A stretch of 64,000 nt of DNA from Planctomycetota bacterium (GTDB taxonomy: Bacteria > Planctomycetota > UBA1135 > UBA2386): NCBI GenBank assembly GCA_016716265.1, contig JADJWQ010000002.1, positions 643,001 through 707,000 on the forward strand. Direction: 5' to 3'. The position numbers and the translations under genes were made by a program. This document shows, piece by piece, positions 17,619 to 24,972 of the stretch. Each line of letters opens with the position of its first letter. Position 1 is the stretch's first letter. The notes below the pieces were generated by a model. The model saw nothing but the letters and a program-made list of their open reading frames with translations. It did no database searches and was not told the origin of the DNA.

Positions 17619-18893
17619 TTGCTCGACATCAAGGTCATCCGTGAGGACCCCGAGCGCGTGCGCGCCGGGGCGCTGAAGAAGCACTTCCCCGCGCGCGCCG
17701 AGGCGGTCGACCGTCTGCTGGCGCTCGATGCGGAGCTCCGCGGGCTGCTGCCGCGGATCGAGCAGATGCGCGCGGAGCAGAAGCAGGCCGGCAAGCGTCT
17801 GGCCGGGCTGTCGCCGGAGCAGCGCGAGGCGGTGCTCGAGCAGCAGAAGGCCCTGAAGGCCGAGCTGCAGTCGCTCGAGGCGCGCGAGAAGGAGCTCCAG
17901 GTCGGTGTGCGGGAGCAGCAGCTGCTGATCCCGCAGGTGCCCGACCCGGAGGTGCCCGAGGGCAAGGACGACCAGGCCAACACCGAGGTGCGTCGCGTCG
18001 GTGACGCGACGCAGCCGACCTTCGAGGTGAGGGCCCACGACGACTTCGCGACCGCGCGGGGCTGGCTCGACGTCGAGCGGGCCGCCGCGATGGCCGGCAG
18101 CCGCAACTACATGCTGTTCGGCGACCTCGTGCTGCTGCAGGACGCGGTGCTGCGGTTGGCGGTGGACCACATGGTGGCGAAGGGCTTCGTGCCGGTCGAT
18201 CCGCCGCTGCTGGTCCGCGACAACATCATGGAGGGCACCGGGTTCTTCCCGGGCGGCGAGGAGCAGACCTACCGGTGCGAGGTCGACGGCCTGAACCTGA
18301 TCGGCACGGCGGAGGTGCCGGTCACGTCGATCCACGGTGGCGAGATCCTCGGCGAGGCGGAGCTGCCGAAGCTCTACGTGGGCCGCTCGATGTGCTTCCG
18401 GCGGGAGGCGGGCACCTACGGCCGTGACACCAAGGGACTCTACCGCGTGCACCAGTTCCAGAAGGTGGAGCAGGTGATCATCGACGTCGCCGACGAGGGC
18501 CGCAGCCGTGCGCATCACGAGGCGATCGTCCGCAATGCCGAAGAGGTGCTGCAGATGCTCGAGCTGCCGTACCGAGTCGTCAACGTGTGCGGCGGCGACC
18601 TCGGCGTGCCGCAGGCCTTCAAGTACGACATCGAGTGCTGGATGCCGTCGCGGCAGGCGTTCGGCGAGACGCACTCGGCATCGCGCTTCTACGACTACCA
18701 GGCGCGGCGCCTCGGCATCCGCTATCGCCCGGCGGACGGCGGCAAGCCGCTGCATTGCCACACGCTGAACAACACCGTGCTCGCGAGCCCGCGGATCCTG
18801 ATCCCGATGCTCGAGGTGCACCAGCGTGCGGACGGCCGCCTGCACGTGCCGACCGCGCTGCGGCCGTATCTCGGCGGGCGCGACCGGCTGTGA
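17619..18893 (+). CDS. serS: Seryl-tRNA synthetase
   Basis: Encodes 424 residues, the normal length. The start is a TTG at 17619: it is the only initiator that begins directly at the conserved LDIKVIREDPERV, and AGGAG (17608-17612) lies six bases upstream. The N-terminal half is the tRNA-binding coiled coil. The class II core shows TAEVPVTS, motif 2 'FRREAGTYGRDTKGLYRVHQ' and motif 3 in 'NNTVLASPRILIPMLE', which keeps the ATP-binding arginine. It charges tRNA-Ser and tRNA-Sec. The gene converges on gspJ with a gap of 34 bases. Confidence 0.95.
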   Translation: MLDIKVIREDPERVRAGALKKHFPARAEAVDRLLALDAELRGLLPRIEQMRAEQKQAGKRLAGLSPEQREAVLEQQKALKAELQSLEAREKELQVGVREQQLLIPQVPDPEVPEGKDDQANTEVRRVGDATQPTFEVRAHDDFATARGWLDVERAAAMAGSRNYMLFGDLVLLQDAVLRLAVDHMVAKGFVPVDPPLLVRDNIMEGTGFFPGGEEQTYRCEVDGLNLIGTAEVPVTSIHGGEILGEAELPKLYVGRSMCFRREAGTYGRDTKGLYRVHQFQKVEQVIIDVADEGRSRAHHEAIVRNAEEVLQMLELPYRVVNVCGGDLGVPQAFKYDIECWMPSRQAFGETHSASRFYDYQARRLGIRYRPADGGKPLHCHTLNNTVLASPRILIPMLEVHQRADGRLHVPTALRPYLGGRDRL

Positions 18894-18927
18894 GCCGGGG
18901 CGCGCGAGCGGTCGGCGGCGCTCGGGG

Positions 18928-20022
18928 TCAGCGACCGCCGAAGCCGGGCGGCAGCCCGTTGCCGCCGGCGCCGCCACCGATGCCGCGCAGCAGGTCGCCG
19001 AGATTGATCGGCGGCTGCTGATTGCCGCCCGGGCGGTTGCCACCGCCGCCGCTGCCCGAGCGACCGCCGCCGGCGTCGCCGCCGCTGCGGCCGCCGCGAC
19101 CGCCACCGTCGGGCCCCGCGCCGCCGCGGCCGGGCCCGCTGCCGCCGGCGGGGCCACCGCCGCCGAGCGGACCGGCACCGCCGAGCGGGCCACCGCCGCC
19201 GCCGATGGGGCCGCCAGGGCCGCTCGCCTCGGGTGGCGGCGGTGCGATGGAGATCATGGCGACGCCGGGCTGCAGGATGTTCGGGTAGCGCGCGTCGAAC
19301 ACGATGTGCCGGACGTAGTCGGTCTCGGTCTCCTCGATGTCGTCGACCTCGACGCCACCGACCTCGTTCGCGCTTCCGAGTCGTCGATGCAGCTTGAACT
19401 CGATCTTGATGCGCCGCGGGAGCCGGCCCTCGCGCCGCGAGTCCCACTCGTCGAGCGGATCGGCCTGCTCGCCGACGGTCTCGTAGTAGGTGATCTTGAA
19501 CGAGCGCAGGCGATCGGAGACGAGCTGGAAGGTCCCGCCGGTCGTGATGTCGTCGTCGATCAGCGGATCCTCGCGACGCCACAGCTCGATCAGGTCGGGG
19601 TAGGTGGCGTTCTGCTTGAGCCAGTAGCCGACCTCGCAGAGCGACGGGAAGGCGAGCTCGTTGGAGTCGGCGTAGGTGCCGCGCAGCGAATCGGACGTGC
19701 ACACGAGGTCGATCCAGTCGGCCTCGGCGCCGACGATCGAGCGGTCGCGCCCGATCAGCACGGTGTCACCCTTGATGTTGTGGTGCCACAGCGAGCGCAG
19801 GTCGCGTTCGACGAGCGCCAGGATCCGGTTGCCGTCGGTGTTCGACGCGACGATGTTCTCGACCTCGTTGTTGCGCCGGACGGTCGTCACGAACGTCGTC
19901 GAGATCGCCAGCAGGAGCATGCCACCGACCGCGACCGCCACGAGCACCTCGACGAGGGTGAAGCCGTGCGCGCGGGCGCCCGGTGCGGCGGCGTGGTGCG
20001 ACCTCGGGAGCTCCGGGTTCAT
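18928..20022 (-). CDS. gspJ: Type II secretion minor pseudopilin GspJ-like
   Basis: Encodes 364 residues. A basic 19-residue leader ends at G-FTLVEVLVAVAVGGMLLL, the prepilin peptidase cleavage motif with Glu at position 5, so it is processed and assembled like a pseudopilin. The body (about 40-265) has the size and position of GspJ. The C-terminal 95 residues are unusual: almost pure Gly, Pro, Ser and Arg ('GGPLGGAGPLGGGGPAGGSG'), ending NGLPPGFGGR. This resembles the tail of some GspJ/PulJ proteins of planctomycetes but is long. It is the last gene of the operon; its ATG overlaps the gspI stop (ATGA). Confidence 0.82.
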   Translation of the reverse strand: MNPELPRSHHAAAPGARAHGFTLVEVLVAVAVGGMLLLAISTTFVTTVRRNNEVENIVASNTDGNRILALVERDLRSLWHHNIKGDTVLIGRDRSIVGAEADWIDLVCTSDSLRGTYADSNELAFPSLCEVGYWLKQNATYPDLIELWRREDPLIDDDITTGGTFQLVSDRLRSFKITYYETVGEQADPLDEWDSRREGRLPRRIKIEFKLHRRLGSANEVGGVEVDDIEETETDYVRHIVFDARYPNILQPGVAMISIAPPPPEASGPGGPIGGGGGPLGGAGPLGGGGPAGGSGPGRGGAGPDGGGRGGRSGGDAGGGRSGSGGGGNRPGGNQQPPINLGDLLRGIGGGAGGNGLPPGFGGR

Positions 20023-20756
20023 TTGGTTCCTCCTGGCAGACCGGACGCCCCGGCCGAACCCGGGTCACCGCCGGTGCCGCTCGTCCCGAGCTGGTCGGCG
20101 TACTCTTTCTGGACCTGCTCGGGCGTCAGCCCGGCGATCGCCATCGTCGACACCTTCGCGCGCAGCATGAAGGTCTCGATCGGCGGCAGGTCGGGGTCGT
20201 CGAGGGCGCGCGCGCGGGGGAAGTAGACGACGATGGCGACGTCCTCGAACTCGTCCTCGCTCGGTACGCGCTCTTCCAGCTCCCGTTCGCGCAGGTTGTC
20301 CTGGTATTCGATCAGCGACATCCCGGACGTCTGTGCGCGCCGGAGCTGGTCGCGCTCCCGCTGCCACGCGAGGCGATCCGACGCGCCCGTCGAGCCCTCG
20401 GCGCCGACGCGCTGATCCTGCTCCGCGAGGCGCGTGCGCAGGTCCTCGATCTCGGCCTCGCCGACGACGATCTCGTACTCGAAGTCCTGATAGGCCTCGA
20501 GCGTGTAACGGCGGCCGCGCTCCGGCTCCATCTCGCGTGCGCCGGCCTTCAGCTCCGACAGGTAGGTCTCCGCGATGTCACGGGCGATGCGCCAGTTGCG
20601 CACCTCCTCCGCGGTGACCATCGCCGCGGTTCCGCGGGCGATGAACGTCAGCGCGACCGCCGTGAAGATCGCGGACGCGACCAGCGCCTCGATCAGCGTG
20701 AAGCCCCGCTGGCCGTGCGTATGGGTGAGGGCGTCTACCGGGGGTCGGGCGCTCAT
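20019..20756 (-). CDS. gspI: Type II secretion minor pseudopilin GspI-like
   Basis: Encodes 245 residues from the ATG at 20756, which overlaps the stop of the gspH-like gene (ATGA). The leader ends in QRG-FTLIEALVASAIFTAVAL, a type IV prepilin cleavage site with Glu5. The body is longer than typical GspI (about 120 residues). It carries a helical, Arg/Glu-rich central region ('AEIEDLRTRLAEQDQRVGAE') of coiled-coil character and a short Gly/Ser tail. The assignment to GspI rests on gene order (G-H-I-J) and the N-terminal motif; the long charged insert is not typical. Confidence 0.78.
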   Translation of the reverse strand: MSARPPVDALTHTHGQRGFTLIEALVASAIFTAVALTFIARGTAAMVTAEEVRNWRIARDIAETYLSELKAGAREMEPERGRRYTLEAYQDFEYEIVVGEAEIEDLRTRLAEQDQRVGAEGSTGASDRLAWQRERDQLRRAQTSGMSLIEYQDNLRERELEERVPSEDEFEDVAIVVYFPRARALDDPDLPPIETFMLRAKVSTMAIAGLTPEQVQKEYADQLGTSGTGGDPGSAGASGLPGGTK

Positions 20757-21361
20757 TGGAAGGCGTACTCCTCGGTCGCCTCGAAGAACGCGGCGTGTCC
20801 CTCGAGGTCCTTGACGATCCGGCCGCCGCGCTCGAGTCCGCGGAACTGGATCGACCACACCATGTTCTGCAGGTCGGGATTGCGCTGCGTCAGCACGATC
20901 ACCTGGTCGGCCATGAAGCCGTGGTGATCGATCGGGATCTCGACGCGACCGTTGCGGATCGCCGGGCCGCCGACGACCGCGACCATCTGCAGATCGACGT
21001 AGTCGTCCAGGTCCTGCCACTGCAGCTCCCACGGCTCGGGCTCGGCCTGGTCGCGCGTCAGGCGCTGCTCGGCGGGGAGCACCATGCGGTAGCGCTCCAG
21101 GTCGAGGTCGAGCTCGACCTTCAGCGGCTCCGCGCGCAGCTCGGCCTCGGCGCGGGCCTGCTCGACCAGGCTCATGATCGAGCTCGCCGCCTCGTCGAGC
21201 CGCGATTCGGGGACCAGCGCACCGTAGTTGGCAACGACGATCCGCGCGGTCAGGCCGAGGATCGCGACGACGAGCAGCAGCTCGATCAGCGTGAACCCGC
21301 CCTGGCCATCGGCGGGCGCGGGGCTCGGCGCGCGGCCGCGGGGCTCGCTGCGGGAGGCCAG
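20753..21361 (-). CDS. gspH: Type II secretion minor pseudopilin GspH-like, probable CTG start
   Basis: The frame closed at 20753 continues upstream of its first ATG (21175) and contains GGFTLIELLLVVAILGL, a complete prepilin cleavage motif that an ATG start would remove. No ATG, GTG or TTG exists between this motif and the in-frame stop at 21365-21367. The best initiator is a CTG at 21361, preceded by GGAGGA six to seven bases upstream, inside the end of gspG. That gives 202 residues. The mature part is mainly beta-strand and contains 'IPIDHHGFMADQVIVLTQRN'. The stop overlaps the gspI start. It is a component of the pseudopilus tip. Confidence 0.75.
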   Translation of the reverse strand: MASRSEPRGRAPSPAPADGQGGFTLIELLLVVAILGLTARIVVANYGALVPESRLDEAASSIMSLVEQARAEAELRAEPLKVELDLDLERYRMVLPAEQRLTRDQAEPEPWELQWQDLDDYVDLQMVAVVGGPAIRNGRVEIPIDHHGFMADQVIVLTQRNPDLQNMVWSIQFRGLERGGRIVKDLEGHAAFFEATEEYAFQ

Positions 21362-21364
21362 GAC

Positions 21365-21805
21365 TCAGTCCTCCCGCGGCTTCGGGTGGATGATGTCGTC
21401 CTCGGTGTCCTCGTAGCCGTCGGGTCCCATCGACATCACAATGAAGCTCCGGTTGTCGTCGCCCTGACGGATGATGTACTCGTGATCCCAGGGGTCCTTG
21501 GTGTCCATCTTGATCGCGATGCGCCCCTTGTCGTCCGGCGTCGTCAGGTCCTCGAGGCTCGGCAGGCGGCCGGCGTGGCGCAGGCTGTAGAGTTCGCACT
21601 CGCTGTAGATCGACGCGCAGTCGCTGCGGGCCTTCTCGATGCGCGCGTCCTCGGCCGAGCTCAGCACGTTGCCGGTCACGAGCATGGCCAGCAGGCCGAT
21701 GATCACGACCACGACCATGATCTCGACCAGCGTGAAGCCGCGCTCCGCGAGGCCTTGGATCGGCGCCGGAGCGGCGGTGGGGTGGAAGCGACGGGTCTGC
21801 TGCAT
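21365..21805 (-). CDS. gspG: Type II secretion major pseudopilin
   Basis: Encodes 146 residues from the ATG at 21805. The leader ends in ERG-FTLVEIMVVVVIIGLLA, the canonical prepilin site, and the size is typical of GspG. The C-terminal part 'DPWDHEYIIRQGDDNRSFIV' followed by SMGPDGYEDTEDDI matches the GspG calcium-binding loop, with aspartates and glutamates that stabilise the pseudopilus. It is the main subunit of the piston-like pseudopilus. A likely promoter lies directly upstream (TAGAAT), separating gspGHIJ from gspDEF by 182 bases. Confidence 0.93.
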   Translation of the reverse strand: MQQTRRFHPTAAPAPIQGLAERGFTLVEIMVVVVIIGLLAMLVTGNVLSSAEDARIEKARSDCASIYSECELYSLRHAGRLPSLEDLTTPDDKGRIAIKMDTKDPWDHEYIIRQGDDNRSFIVMSMGPDGYEDTEDDIIHPKPRED

Positions 21806-21831
21806 GTCTTCTCTCGAGTTCGGAATGCCTG

Positions 21832-21837
21832 ATTCTA
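21832..21837 (-). promoter_or_regulatory. Probable -10 box of gspGHIJ
   Basis: Reading the - strand, GGCTAGAATC contains TAGAAT 27 bases before the gspG ATG. It lies in the only sizeable gap (182 bases) within the secretion operon. The -35 region is not clear. Confidence 0.4.
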
Positions 21838-21987
21838 GCCGGTGCCGTCGAGGCCCGGGGAGCCGGAGCCGGAGCCGGACGCCGGAGCCGGGTACCGGGC
21901 CGGTACCGGAAGCGCCCTCTTGGACGCCGCCGGCCGGGCCGATCTTCCGGCGCCACCCGGGCGCGGCCCGGGCGCGGACTGCCGGCG

Positions 21988-23211
21988 TCACTTGATCTTC
22001 TGGAGCTGCATCAGCGGCATGACGATCGCGACGACGATGCCGGCGACGATCGCGGCGAGGAAGACGATCACCAGCGGCTCGATCAGCGACGTGAGCTTCT
22101 GGGTCGCGACGTCGACCTCCTCGTCGTAGGTCTCCGCGACCCGCTCGAGCATCTCCTCGAGGTTGCCGGCCTGCTCGCCGACGCCGACCATGTAGCAGAC
22201 CATCGGCGGGAACACGCCGGACATCTTCATCGGCGTGGCGAGGTCCGTGCCCTCCAGCACGTTGTCGTGCACGGTCGTCAGCGCCTTGGACAGCACCACG
22301 TTGCCGACCACGCGCTTGGTGATCTCGAGTCCCTGGAGCGCCGGCACGCCGGAGCGGAGCAGCGTGGCGAGCGTCGTCGAGAACCGCGCGACGGACTGCT
22401 TGCGCTGCAGGTCGCCGAAGATCGGCATGCGCAGCTTGAAGGTGTCGAAGATCCAGCGGCCGCGTTCGGAGTTGACGAACAGCTGGAAGCAGACGACGAC
22501 GCCGAGCGCGGCGACCAGGCACCAGATCCAGTTGGTCTGCAGGAAGTGGCTGACCGCGATCAGCACCTGGGTCGGCAGCGGCAGCTCCTGGTTCTTCTTC
22601 TCGATGAGCTTCGTGATCTCCGGCACGACCACGGTCATCAGGACGCCGACGACCAGGACGCCGACGATGATCATCACGGTCGGGTACACCATCGCCGCGC
22701 CGACCTTGTTGCGCAGCCGGGCCTGCGACTGCAGGAACTCCGACAGGCGCATCATGACCTGGTCGAGCGCGCCCGCTGACTCACCGGCGCGGATCATGTT
22801 CGCGTACAGCTCGGTGAAGTAGGCGGGGTGCAGCATGACCGCGTCCGCGAGCGGCATGCCCTGCGTGACGCGCTCCCGGATGTCGCGGAACGCGGCCTCG
22901 ATCTTCCGATCGGGCGACTGCTCGATGACCATCCGCAGCGCCTCGGCGAGCGGAATGCCGGAGCGGAGCAGCGATGCCATCTGGCGCGTCACCGCCGCGA
23001 CCTGCTCGCTGCGCAGCTTGTTGGGAGCCTCGACGCCGGTGATGCCCTTGACCTGCAGCCTGCGCTGCCGGCGCTGGCGCTCCTTCAGGTCGGTGACGAA
23101 GAGCCGCTCCTGGCGGAGCTTGATGCGGGCCTCGCGCGCCGAATCGGCGTCGATGATCCCGCGCTTGCTCTTGTTCTCGCCGTCGACGGCCTTGTATTCG
23201 AAGATCGGCAC
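21988..23211 (-). CDS. gspF: Type II secretion inner-membrane platform protein
   Basis: Encodes 407 residues, the usual GspF/PilC length. The start is a GTG at 23211 with GAGGAG five bases upstream. The N terminus MPIFEYKAVDGENKSKRGII is characteristic. Two homologous T2SSF domains follow, each with three transmembrane segments overall ('VGAAMVYPTVMIIVGVLVVG', 'LIEPLVIVFLAAIVAGIVVA'). The domains share the F-[AS]-T-[TL]-LA-LLRSGVP pattern ('QMASLLRSGIPLAEALRMVI' and 'RFSTTLATLLRSGVPALQGL'). It anchors the GspE ATPase to the membrane and drives pseudopilin assembly. Confidence 0.95.
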   Translation of the reverse strand: MPIFEYKAVDGENKSKRGIIDADSAREARIKLRQERLFVTDLKERQRRQRRLQVKGITGVEAPNKLRSEQVAAVTRQMASLLRSGIPLAEALRMVIEQSPDRKIEAAFRDIRERVTQGMPLADAVMLHPAYFTELYANMIRAGESAGALDQVMMRLSEFLQSQARLRNKVGAAMVYPTVMIIVGVLVVGVLMTVVVPEITKLIEKKNQELPLPTQVLIAVSHFLQTNWIWCLVAALGVVVCFQLFVNSERGRWIFDTFKLRMPIFGDLQRKQSVARFSTTLATLLRSGVPALQGLEITKRVVGNVVLSKALTTVHDNVLEGTDLATPMKMSGVFPPMVCYMVGVGEQAGNLEEMLERVAETYDEEVDVATQKLTSLIEPLVIVFLAAIVAGIVVAIVMPLMQLQKIK

Positions 23212-23247
23212 CGTGGCTCCTCGGGCTTTCGTGTGCTCCGGTGCCCC

Positions 23248-24972
23248 TCACATGACGTCGAGCTGCGTGACGCGGAGCACCTCCTCGGGAGTCGTCACGC
23301 CCGCGAGCAGCTTCGCGACGCCGTCCATGCGTAGCGTCTTCAGGCCGCGCTCGAGCGCGCCGCGCTTGATCTCGCTCGCGGTCGCCTTGTCGACGATCTG
23401 CTGCTGGATGATGCCGTCGATCGGCAGCACCTCGTAGATCGCGGTGCGGCCGGAGAAGCCGCTGTGGTAGCACTCGTCGCAGCCGCGACCGATCGCGACG
23501 CCCTGTGGGAACTGGTCGGGGCTCAGCCGGAGCTCCTCGAGCTGGAAGCGGACCTGCTCCGACAGGCCGCCGGCCGGGTGGTACTCGCGGCAGTGCGGGC
23601 AGATGGTCCGCACGAGGCGCTGTGCGATCACCAGCAGCACGGACGACGACACCAGGTACGGCTCGATACCGATGTCGAGCATGCGCGTGACGGTCGAGGC
23701 CGAGTCGTTCGTGTGCACGGTCGAGAAGACCAGGTGGCCGGTCAGCGCGGCGCGGATCGCGATGTCCGCGGTCTCGGTGTCGCGCACCTCGCCGACCATC
23801 ATGACGTCCGGGTCCTGGCGCAGGAACGAGCGCAGGCCGGCCGCGAAGGTCAGGCCCTTCTTCGTGTTGACCTGCACCTGGCTGATGCCGTCGAGCGCGT
23901 ACTCGACCGGGTCCTCGATGGTCAGGATGTTGAGCTGCGGCGAGTTGATCTCGCTCAATGCCGCGTAGAGCGTCGTCGTCTTGCCCGAGCCGGTCGGCCC
24001 GGTCACGAAGATGATGCCGTGGCTGTAGTGGATGTAGCGGCGGATGATCTGGTGGTTCTCGGCAGTCAGGCCGATCTGGTCGAGCTCGTAGACCTTGGTC
24101 GTCTTGTCGAGGATGCGGAACACGATCCGCTCACCGTGCTGCACCGGTACCGTCGAGATGCGCACGTCGACGTCACCGTCGCCGATGCGGATCGACGCGC
24201 GGCCGTCCTGCGGCAGGCGGCGCTCGGCGATGTCCATCTTCCCCATGACCTTGACGCGGGAGACGATCGCCTCCTGCGCCTTCTTGGGGATCGATTCGGT
24301 GTCGTAGAGCACGCCGTCGATGCGCATGCGCACCTGCAGGCGGTCGACGTACGGCTGCAGGTGGATGTCCGAGGCGCGCAGCTTGAGCGCCTGGAACAGC
24401 AGCATGTTGACCAGCTTGATGATCGGCGCCTTGTTGGCGACATCGAGCAGGTCCTCCGACTCCTCGATCGTCGACGCGAGGCCGACGATGTCCTGCTCCT
24501 CGATGTCGTCGAGGGCCTCGTCGACGCCGCTCGCCTTGTGGCGGTAGGCGCGGTTGATGAGGCTGGCGATCTCGGAGCGGGGCGCGAGGACGGCTTCGAC
24601 GACCGAGCCCATCATGGTCGCGAGGTCGTCCATCGGCTTGACGTCGAGCGGCCGCGCGGTCGCGACGCGCACGACGCCGGCGTCCACGCCGATCGCGATC
24701 AGGCCGTGCGTGCGCGCGAACTGCACCGGCACGTCCTGGATGAACGATCCCGGCACGGCGACGCCCTCGAGCGAGTGACGCACCTCGAGGCCGAGGAAGT
24801 CGCCGAAGAACTCGAGGCAGCGCTCCTCGGACAGCATGTTCTTCTGGACCAGCACCTGGTCCAGCGTCTGACCGCTGTCGCGCTCGATGCGCAGCGCCTC
24901 CTGGATCTGCGCGTCCTGCAGGCCCGCGTTGCGCAGCAGGCGCTCGCGGATGCGATCCTCGAACATCACCAT
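23248..24972 (-). CDS. gspE: Type II secretion / pilus assembly ATPase
   Basis: Encodes 574 residues from the ATG at 24972, whose first base is shared with the gspD stop (TGATG); an ATG two codons later is possible. Residues 1-60 look like an MshEN-type N-terminal domain ('SGQTLDQVLVQKNMLSEERC'), a fold that can bind cyclic di-GMP, though key residues cannot be confirmed. The ATPase core has Walker A GPTGSGKTTTLY (about 325-336), the Asp box, Walker B 'LRQDPDVMMVGEVRDTET' and the His box 'GHLVFSTVHTNDSASTVTRM'. A C-terminal zinc tetracysteine element (CPHC...CDEC) is intact. It powers pseudopilus assembly. Confidence 0.96.
   Translation of the reverse strand: MVMFEDRIRERLLRNAGLQDAQIQEALRIERDSGQTLDQVLVQKNMLSEERCLEFFGDFLGLEVRHSLEGVAVPGSFIQDVPVQFARTHGLIAIGVDAGVVRVATARPLDVKPMDDLATMMGSVVEAVLAPRSEIASLINRAYRHKASGVDEALDDIEEQDIVGLASTIEESEDLLDVANKAPIIKLVNMLLFQALKLRASDIHLQPYVDRLQVRMRIDGVLYDTESIPKKAQEAIVSRVKVMGKMDIAERRLPQDGRASIRIGDGDVDVRISTVPVQHGERIVFRILDKTTKVYELDQIGLTAENHQIIRRYIHYSHGIIFVTGPTGSGKTTTLYAALSEINSPQLNILTIEDPVEYALDGISQVQVNTKKGLTFAAGLRSFLRQDPDVMMVGEVRDTETADIAIRAALTGHLVFSTVHTNDSASTVTRMLDIGIEPYLVSSSVLLVIAQRLVRTICPHCREYHPAGGLSEQVRFQLEELRLSPDQFPQGVAIGRGCDECYHSGFSGRTAIYEVLPIDGIIQQQIVDKATASEIKRGALERGLKTLRMDGVAKLLAGVTTPEEVLRVTQLDVM

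Noticed and set aside
15062..18106. Opposite-strand reading frame (1014 codons) across the exported protein and serS
   Set aside because: It crosses serS and the large exported gene and overlaps three separate genes. No motif is visible in it.
19022..19288. Proline-rich + strand frame over the end of gspJ
   Set aside because: It is the complement of the Gly-rich tail of gspJ and has no initiation signal.
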